The notes beneath the pieces are model-generated. The model did no database searches. It worked only from the letters and a program-made list of their open reading frames with translations, and had not been told where the DNA came from. The position numbers and the translations under genes are program-made. Shown piece by piece: positions 58,161 to 64,000 of a stretch of 64,000 nucleotides of DNA; position 1 is the stretch's first letter; every line of letters begins with the position of its first letter. Source of the DNA: Phocaeicola sartorii JCM 17136 = DSM 21941 (lineage in GTDB: Bacteria; Bacteroidota; Bacteroidia; Bacteroidales; Bacteroidaceae); NCBI RefSeq assembly GCF_000614185.1, contig NZ_BAKM01000003.1:124001-188000 (forward strand), written 5' to 3'.

Positions 58161-58972
58161 TTATTTTTTATATCCTAATTCTTCCAATAACTTTCTGTTC
58201 CAAGCAGAACGTTCTTTATCAACTATCCATCCCCATTTATTAAAATATTTAATCATATTGATGATATGGATCTTCAGCATTTTCTTGTTCTTATAAGATG
58301 CAGCCCGATGGGCATGCACAATAGTCACACCGGGAACAAACATTGTCCGATACAGTCTGTGCATTCTCCGTGTGATGTCAATATCTTCAGGATACATAAA
58401 AAACCGTTCGTCAAACAGTCCCACCTTTCTGAAACATTCCGTGCGGAAGAACATGAAACTGCCTTGATGATAAGGCACATTCATCTCCCTCTTGTGGTCG
58501 TTGAACTTCAACTGATAGCGTATGTTCATTTTCTCCATTATTCCCTTAGGAAGGAAACGGCGGAATATCAGATTGGCAGGAGTGGGAAGCAAACGACAGG
58601 TATATTGCTGCTCTCCATCAGGATATACCACATTAGGCTGTACCTGTCCCACATCCGGATGCGCATCCATATATTCTACAAGATATTTCAATACTGACGG
58701 ATTGAAATACACATCCGAATTAAGTACCAAATGATATTCTTCTTCTGAGCCAAGTACTTGCCTCAATGCCTGATTATGCCCTGCTCCGTAGCCTACATTC
58801 TTGCTACCGATGTATTCCACGTTGGTATATTGCTGACAGAAATCTGCAATATACTGTTCATTGGAATTATCGACAATGTAAATTCGGGAGATGAGAGAAG
58901 AGGTTAATGAATGCAGACATTGGGACAGTTCTTCCAAGTTTGTCTTGTAAGTGACGATGGAACTGTTATCAT
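58161..58972 (-). CDS. Glycosyltransferase family 2, rhamnosyltransferase-like (frameshift at the N-terminus)
   Basis: About 270 residues. The open frame begins inside 'MEELSQCLHSL'; the start at 58972 (MITV) lies in another frame and one missing base near 58957 joins them as MITVSIVTYKTNLEELSQ, the normal GT2 opening. 'IYIVDNSNEQYI', 'SKNVGYGAGHNQAL', 'HLVLNSDVYFNPSVL' (D-x-D equivalent) and 'GLFDERFFMYPEDIDITRRMH' are typical of the WbbL-like rhamnosyltransferase group. It adds a sugar to the lipid-linked repeat unit at the inner membrane. It precedes the epimerase gene. Confidence 0.88.
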
Positions 58973-58980
58973 GTTATTTT

Positions 58981-59673
58981 TTAGCGTATGAGAGTATAAC
59001 CAAACATTTGTAGTCTATATTTTATTTGGAAAAGAAATGAAAAAGAAGATTTCTCCGCTGTTGCCGAAGCATTATTATCATGCCTTCTATAGTAAAGAAG
59101 TTTATCCTCAATAAACATTGTTTTTCCTTTTTTTTCCACCATAAGACCAATCCACATATCATGCCACAAAATATGTTCAGGAAAAGGTAACACATAATCT
59201 AAAATCTCTCTACGGAAAGCCATACAACAACCTATAAATGAATTCTTATATAAATTTTTCCAATATCCTGCCGTTGATTTACGAAGAGAGAAAAAGTCAA
59301 TATCAGAAACATTGCCAACTCCATCCATTAGCAGGGAATTATGAATAACTAAATTGCAATTACACAATGCTTTCATACAAATTTCTATCTTGTTTGATAT
59401 CCAAATATCATCTTGATCACATAAAAAGATATAATCACCAGCTGCATGCCTTATTGCATTTTCAAAATTAGGGACGACTCCATGAAGACCTTTATTATTG
59501 AAAATTTTAATTCTTGAATCATTCAATGAAACAAGAATTTCAAGTGTATCATCCTTACTTCCATCATCTGAAATTATCAATTCATCACGAATCGAAATTT
59601 GTTGTAAAATGGAATCCACTTGTTTTTCTATATATTTTTCCCCATTATAGGTAGCCATACAAATAGAAATCAT
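58981..59673 (-). CDS. Glycosyltransferase family 2
   Basis: 230 residues. 'MISICMATYNGEKYIEKQVDSILQQ', 'DELIISDDGSKDDTLEI', 'AAGDYIFLCDQDDIW' (D-x-D type metal site) and 'SFIGCCMAFRREILDYVLPFP' are classic GT2 features. The C-terminus is short and ends in a basic helical stretch. The gene is clearly AT-rich compared with the epimerase and GT gene downstream, as are the next three genes, pointing to transferred capsule-specific DNA. It lies 8 bases before the corrected GT start at 58972 and 30 bases after the polymerase gene. Confidence 0.9.
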   Translation of the reverse strand: MISICMATYNGEKYIEKQVDSILQQISIRDELIISDDGSKDDTLEILVSLNDSRIKIFNNKGLHGVVPNFENAIRHAAGDYIFLCDQDDIWISNKIEICMKALCNCNLVIHNSLLMDGVGNVSDIDFFSLRKSTAGYWKNLYKNSFIGCCMAFRREILDYVLPFPEHILWHDMWIGLMVEKKGKTMFIEDKLLYYRRHDNNASATAEKSSFSFLFQIKYRLQMFGYTLIR

Positions 59674-59703
59674 ATTATTGTACTTTGATATAAAATGTAT
59701 AAA

Positions 59704-60837
59704 TCAAAAGATTTCAGGATTAAATTTATAATCTGAAGTTGCTGCAAAATCACCATAGATGTAAACATAATACCAATAAAACAGTAACAGAGAAATAAAA
59801 ATAAATTCAAATGGAAGTTTATATCTTATTTTTCCAAGTCTTATATACAATGGATAATTTTTAAACAAAAAGGGCAAAGAAATACAAGTCATCATCCGAG
59901 GATAAAGACTTAATCGTATAAGATGATTAATTATAATTCCCAATGAAGAAAATGCTAAATCCAAGATTGCCATGAGAAAAAAGAAATCAACAAATGTAGA
60001 CTTTCCTCTCAGTTTCATAATAAAATAAATATAAGCTAATATCATTAACTTTACAATGAGATTTGACAAGCCTAAATCTCCTTCAAATGCATTTCCTTTT
60101 GATGTATATTCTATAAATTTCTCCGCAAGAAAATTATTATTAATTACAAACACTAGAATATTATCAAAATTCAAGAGTATACAAATAAATAAAGCACTAA
60201 AAGACATATAAATTAAACGACAGTCCTCTAATTTATATTTATCTACAAATTTGTAAACAAATGGAAAGACAAAAGGTATCAAAGCAGATGTATGAAAAGC
60301 ATAGGCCATTACAGACAGAGAGAAATATTTATAATATTTCTGCTCTAGGAAATAATTAAAAGCCAATAAAGAAAGTGACATTGCAATTCCTTGTCTTACT
60401 GTGCTTAATAACTCATTATAACAAACAAGACAATAAATGGTCATAAATAAAAAAGGAGACAAAGATTTCCTCCACCGCATAGCGACTTTGTAAACAGGCA
60501 ATATAATTAGCGTGTATATAACAAGAAATAAGTAAACGATATTATCCGTTAATAATGAAATAAAATAATTCACAAACAGATAACCAGCCTCAAAATTTGG
60601 ATGACGTTCAATATAATCAATCAATCCTCCATGAGACAACAACGCATCTCTCCAAAAAGGAATTTGATAAAAACTAGTATCACTACCTACATTAGATGCC
60701 CTAAAACTAGCCAATAACACGAGGGGCGCAACAGCAAAAAACGAAAAAAAGTAAAAAAGGCCCTTTTTCTTATAATGTCTATTCGCCATATAAACATTAA
60801 ATAAGGAGAGTGAAAAAGTTAATATATATATCAACAT
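59704..60837 (-). CDS. EpsG-family polysaccharide polymerase (Wzy-like)
   Basis: 377 residues with about ten to eleven hydrophobic segments. 'YILTFSLSLFNVYMANRHYKKKGLFYFFSFFAVAPLVLLASFRASNVGSDTSFYQ' region shows the EpsG pattern R-x-x-x-V-G-x-D-T near residue 50, then 'EAGYLFVNYFISLL', 'LSTVRQGIAMSLSLLAF' and 'YAFHTSALIPF', the R-Q-G-I-A and H-x-S-A motifs of the family. It joins repeat units of the surface polysaccharide in the periplasm. It overlaps the preceding GT gene by 7 bases and is very AT-rich. Confidence 0.88.
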   Translation of the reverse strand: MLIYILTFSLSLFNVYMANRHYKKKGLFYFFSFFAVAPLVLLASFRASNVGSDTSFYQIPFWRDALLSHGGLIDYIERHPNFEAGYLFVNYFISLLTDNIVYLFLVIYTLIILPVYKVAMRWRKSLSPFLFMTIYCLVCYNELLSTVRQGIAMSLSLLAFNYFLEQKYYKYFSLSVMAYAFHTSALIPFVFPFVYKFVDKYKLEDCRLIYMSFSALFICILLNFDNILVFVINNNFLAEKFIEYTSKGNAFEGDLGLSNLIVKLMILAYIYFIMKLRGKSTFVDFFFLMAILDLAFSSLGIIINHLIRLSLYPRMMTCISLPFLFKNYPLYIRLGKIRYKLPFEFIFISLLLFYWYYVYIYGDFAATSDYKFNPEIF

Positions 60838-61874
60838 TTCGAACTCAAAATAGCTTTAAAAACAAATTTGAGCTTAGAAAAAATTAACAGAGCAGTACAA
60901 TAGCGGTATTTCATCAAAACCATCTCTACCCTTTTTATCAACATCAATTTTTTGCTAATTCTACTAACATCATATTTATCTGTATTAAAACATTCTTGTA
61001 GAATTCCTATTTTTTCCCGAAAGCTTAAACAACACTCCCTATGGTTTAAAAACAAGTTAAATATATTGCAGTACATTCTATAAGCACTTAAACTCAAAAA
61101 TAACTTCTTTTGATCAGCAGGCAAATCATCAGCGACCTTTTTATAGCAGGCATGCCAAATTTCCATCTGAGATGCCACATTCGGCCTATACCTATAATTC
61201 GAAGAAGTGGCAGAAATTCGATAATGATAAAGTGGTTTATCAATAATAACAAAATCATTTGCTTTTATATATGTCATTAAATGAAATAAACCATCCTCAT
61301 TTAATTCAAGTCCCTCTTCAAATCTTATATTATTTTTATTTACAAGTCTTTTTCTTGTGAGCTTTCCACAAGCTGCACAAATAATCTCAACTGATATTTT
61401 AATATTATCTGCAACTGCACAATCCTCAACCAATAAAGCTAACGGATAAGATGGAAATTGCTTTTTTTTGATGCTATGTTTTGAACAAACTCCAATTGTT
61501 TCCACCTTTCCTCTATTGAAAAAGAAATTTCCCATTACAATATCAACTCCAACAGTTGCATTTCGTTTCAAAGATTCTAAATAATCAGGCTCAACCCAAT
61601 CATCAGAATCTATATATGTAATCCATTCCCCAATACATTTTTCCAAAGCATAATTTCGTGCGACAGATACACCACTATTAGGAATAGAATAAAGATAAAA
61701 CCTAGAATCTCTACCAACATAATTTTCACATACATCTTTAGAATTATCAGTGCTTCCATCATTTACCAGGATCACTTCAAAATTCTTATATGTCTGTTTT
61801 AAAATACTATCAAGACAAACATCCAGATATTTTGCAGAATTATATACTGGGATTATTATTGATATATCAACCAT
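60831..61874 (-). CDS. Glycosyltransferase family 2
   Basis: 347 residues. The GT-A core is 'VDISIIIPVYNSAKYLDVCLDSILKQTYKNFEVILVNDGSTDNS', 'NSGVSVARNYALEKCIGEWITYIDSDDWVEPDYLE' (D-S-D-D), followed by 'ELNEDGLFHLMTYI'. The long C-terminal half (about 230-347) is helical and basic. This layout fits EpsJ/CapK-like capsule glycosyltransferases. Sugar and acceptor are unknown. The gene is AT-rich, its stop overlaps the polymerase start, and its ATG lies 1 base after the stop of the upstream GT. Confidence 0.9.
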   Translation of the reverse strand: MVDISIIIPVYNSAKYLDVCLDSILKQTYKNFEVILVNDGSTDNSKDVCENYVGRDSRFYLYSIPNSGVSVARNYALEKCIGEWITYIDSDDWVEPDYLESLKRNATVGVDIVMGNFFFNRGKVETIGVCSKHSIKKKQFPSYPLALLVEDCAVADNIKISVEIICAACGKLTRKRLVNKNNIRFEEGLELNEDGLFHLMTYIKANDFVIIDKPLYHYRISATSSNYRYRPNVASQMEIWHACYKKVADDLPADQKKLFLSLSAYRMYCNIFNLFLNHRECCLSFREKIGILQECFNTDKYDVSRISKKLMLIKRVEMVLMKYRYCTALLIFSKLKFVFKAILSSKC

Positions 61875-61875
61875 T

Positions 61876-62710
61876 TTATTTATTATAATCTAATAGAAAT
61901 TCATCAAGAAGTAAGTATTCTTTATTTTTACGCCGCTTTCTTTTTTGAATAGTAAGAGCCAATTTAGGAAAAAGGAGACGAGTTATTTTTTTTATCATAC
62001 CTGACAAATATAATTTCAAATATCGTATTTTATACTTCAATGTGCCATAGCATCCATTTATTATTGCCGTTTCTTTATATGCCAAAAGGTTTGATTCACT
62101 GGATATTCCTGTCATGCTTTCAAAATCAGCAATAATCACATCAACAAATTTGAATTTTTTTATTAGCCTGATACAATCCAAATAAAAAATTATAATCTGC
62201 AGCTATCCTATAAGAACAATCAAACATCGTATTTTTCATTAAATCTGCTTTAACGAAAGAAGAAGGATGCCCTATCGGCATGAATTCTTTAAAATAAACA
62301 AGAGGCATTTTTTTTCTCACAAATTTCCCATAATTAAATGAATGGATTTGGTATCCATATATTACATCAGGATCATTATCTATTTCTCCTTTTTGTATTA
62401 ATTGCAACAAAGAGTCTTGATTATAATAAAAATCCCCAGCATTCAAAAATGCAATATATTTTCCTTTCGCTTCTCTAACACCTTTATTCATCGCATCATA
62501 GATTCCCTTATCCGGCTCACTCACCCAATAAACGATTTTATCCGCATATTTCTTAATAACATCCACTGTTCCGTCCGTGCTTCCCCCATCAATGATGATG
62601 TATTCAATATGGGGATAAGTCTGATTAATAACAGAAAGAATGGTTTGTTCAATAGTAGTAACAGCATTATAAGAAACTGTTACAACTGAAATCAAAAGAT
62701 CATTTTCCAT
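61876..62710 (-). CDS. Glycosyltransferase family 2 (frameshift in the C-terminal third)
   Basis: About 278 residues. The first frame gives 'LLISVVTVSYNAVTTIEQTILSVINQTYPHIEYIIIDGGSTDGT', 'SEPDKGIYDAMNKGVREAKGKYIAFLNAGD' and 'PIGHPSSFVKADLM', which is the WcaA/colanic-type GT2 family. It ends prematurely at 62141, while the adjacent frame continues DCIRLIKKFKFVDVIIADFESMTGISSE to 61876. The overlap at about 62141-62181 locates one base error near 62165, in an A/T-rich run. It overlaps the acyltransferase gene by 11 bases at its start. Confidence 0.88.
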
Positions 62711-63362
62711 TTATATATCTTATTATTTTACATGGATTACCAGCTGCAATACAATCTGCCGGAATAGACTTTACAACTACACTGCCACTGCCTATGATAC
62801 TACGTGCCCCGATAGTCACACCTTTCAGTATGATACATCGGGCTCCAATAAGCACATCATCTTCTATAACAATGGGAGCAGTAACAGCAGAAAGACCATC
62901 CACTCCAAACCCATCCGCATCCTTTTCACGTGAACGGCGAATCATGTAATCCAAACTGTGCGCATCCGTATCCATAATAATACAGTCTCCCCCTATATTC
63001 ACATGATTTCCAACGGTAATGGACGTACTCGCCCGAAGACAAGCAGAAGACATTCCCGTATCATTTCCAATAGTAATTGACGAATGTGGGTAAGCCGTAT
63101 ATATACATCCTCTGATATTGCGACACAACGGATTGAATGCATCTCCATGAGTATAGACAAAATTATCTCCAATCGTAATCTTACTACCAGACATCATTGA
63201 TAAATACATCTTACTATATACCCGCATATTAGCCCCAAAACGCACACCGTTAGCCCAAAATTTCAAGCGATTGAAACGGATATAGTATATCATACGAAGG
63301 CGACGAGGAATACGAAAAAGTTTAGCAAGAAAAAGCCTAACACCAATACGTATAAACTTCAT
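62700..63362 (-). CDS. Hexapeptide-repeat acyltransferase (WcaF/maa type)
   Basis: 220 residues. A basic N-terminal part precedes a left-handed beta-helix with I/V-G-x-x-x-x hexads: 'SKITIGDNFVYTHGDAFN', 'SSITIGNDTGMSSACLRA', 'TSITVGNHVNIGGDCIIMDTDAHSLD', and 'PIVIEDDVLIGARCIILKGVTIGARSIIGSGSVVVKSIPADCIAAGNPCKIIR'. The 'DTDAHSLD' His is the likely catalytic base of the acetyltransferase group. It probably O-acetylates a sugar of the capsule repeat. It is 10 bases after the flippase gene and less AT-rich than the four genes downstream. Confidence 0.9.
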   Translation of the reverse strand: MKFIRIGVRLFLAKLFRIPRRLRMIYYIRFNRLKFWANGVRFGANMRVYSKMYLSMMSGSKITIGDNFVYTHGDAFNPLCRNIRGCIYTAYPHSSITIGNDTGMSSACLRASTSITVGNHVNIGGDCIIMDTDAHSLDYMIRRSREKDADGFGVDGLSAVTAPIVIEDDVLIGARCIILKGVTIGARSIIGSGSVVVKSIPADCIAAGNPCKIIRYINGK

Positions 63363-63372
63363 AATAAATCAA

Positions 63373-64000
63373 TTATTTTAACCAGATCCCTTCGGCAGTG
63401 CCATTTATTATTTTCATAACCTGTATTCTCCCGATACAAGCCTGAAAAGCAAAAACAATAACGGGAACTATCAATATGCCTTCTACCCCATACCATTTAC
63501 AACAAAAACTCATTAACGGTATGGCTATTAATGCAAAAGACAAATAAGTAATGAGTTGTAAACGGACTTTACCCATTCCATTAATTAAATACATATATAC
63601 ACCGCCACCCATTTGGAACAAAACATATACTGCCATACAAACTGATAACGAAAAAGAGACCGAGACGGAATCACCAATCCACCATTGATAAAGGAACCGG
63701 GAGCATAACACCATCAGCACCAAAACGGGGAAACATAGCAACCATAATAATTCCAGTTTTCTTACTATACCTCTCATCCAACTATAATCCTTCTTCACAT
63801 AAGCATCCGTAAAGGCAGACCAAAAAGGAGTAAGCACAATGACAAACATCATGTGAAGCACATTGAAATATTTATAAGCGATATTATACTGCGTCACAGC
63901 TTCCGGTCCTTCCAACCTGGACAGGATGATATTGATGAACTGGAAGATGAACAGCATGGAAATCATGATCACAAAGAACTGTCCGCCCAGTCCCAAAATC
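63373..64000 (-). CDS. Polysaccharide flippase (Wzx/MATE-like), N-terminus off the window edge
   Basis: The open frame runs to the right edge, giving about 209 residues of C-terminal sequence beginning LGGQFFVIMISMLFIFQFINIIL. About six hydrophobic segments and the stretch 'SRLEGPEAVTQYNIAYKYFNVLHMMFVIVLTPFWSAFTDAYVKKDY' match the oligosaccharide flippase family. It moves lipid-linked repeat units across the inner membrane. It is the most upstream gene of this locus that is visible; the operon continues outside the window. Confidence 0.87.
   Translation of the reverse strand, partial: ILGLGGQFFVIMISMLFIFQFINIILSRLEGPEAVTQYNIAYKYFNVLHMMFVIVLTPFWSAFTDAYVKKDYSWMRGIVRKLELLWLLCFPVLVLMVLCSRFLYQWWIGDSVSVSFSLSVCMAVYVLFQMGGGVYMYLINGMGKVRLQLITYLSFALIAIPLMSFCCKWYGVEGILIVPVIVFAFQACIGRIQVMKIINGTAEGIWLK

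Noticed and set aside
1..64000. CRISPR array, prophage, complete insertion sequence or defence island
   Set aside because: I saw no regularly spaced repeats, no transposase with terminal repeats and no phage structural genes. The Rpn nuclease alone does not make a defence system.

Overview
The window reads as a chromosomal segment of a gut Bacteroidales bacterium, most likely Bacteroides or Phocaeicola. The evidence is a SusC/SusD glycan-uptake locus, a hybrid two-component-like regulator with propeller sensor, many lipoproteins and glycoside hydrolases, a BtuG-type B12 lipoprotein, and repeated promoters of the Bacteroides form (TTTG, about 19 nt, TAnnTTTG). I see no CRISPR array, no complete insertion sequence, no rRNA, and one tRNA (Trp).

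Layout. 1-4 kb: partial acetyltransferase, the last codons of a lost GH3 gene, and a sensor-regulator missing its kinase core. 4-11.5 kb: housekeeping genes (AlbA_2-domain protein, alanine symporter, glycosylase, tRNA-Trp, queED, DUF454 protein, coiled-coil/zapA pair, rny). 11.6-24.7 kb: a beta-glucan/beta-glucoside utilisation locus on the minus strand (regulator, susC, susD, bglX, GH5, GH3). 24.7-35.5 kb: patatin, aminopeptidase P, C1 peptidase, recJ, recQ, GH84 and a TPR protein. 35.5-37.6 kb: a gene-poor stretch with an array of dyads, an Rpn-type nuclease and the remains of a regulator. 37.6-39.9 kb: MalY/PatB-type aminotransferase, DJ-1 protein and divergent HxlR regulator. 39.95-44.05 kb: Phe/Tyr operon preceded by a leader peptide carrying YFFFFYYFYF and an attenuator. 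44.2-46.1 kb: GH35. 46.15-52.9 kb: B12-uptake operon (btuB-btuG-btuF-btuC-btuD) under a cobalamin riboswitch. 53-56.2 kb: small membrane protein and a TonB-dependent receptor. 56.3-64 kb: the distal part of a capsule/exopolysaccharide locus on the minus strand, running off the right edge.

Many otherwise well-conserved genes are broken by single-base frameshifts (about 22 sites), often at short homopolymers, with clean protein sequence on both sides. I read nearly all of these as consensus errors and annotate each gene as one CDS over its full span. Three losses do not fit that explanation because whole segments are gone: the HisKA and receiver parts of the sensor-regulator, the GH3 tail beside it, and the regulator remnant at 37.2-37.6 kb.

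The strongest regulatory observation is the Phe/Tyr attenuator. Nine bases inside the leader-peptide gene (40074-40082) duplicate the 3' arm of the terminator, so terminator and antiterminator compete for one strand depending on where the leader ribosome stalls.
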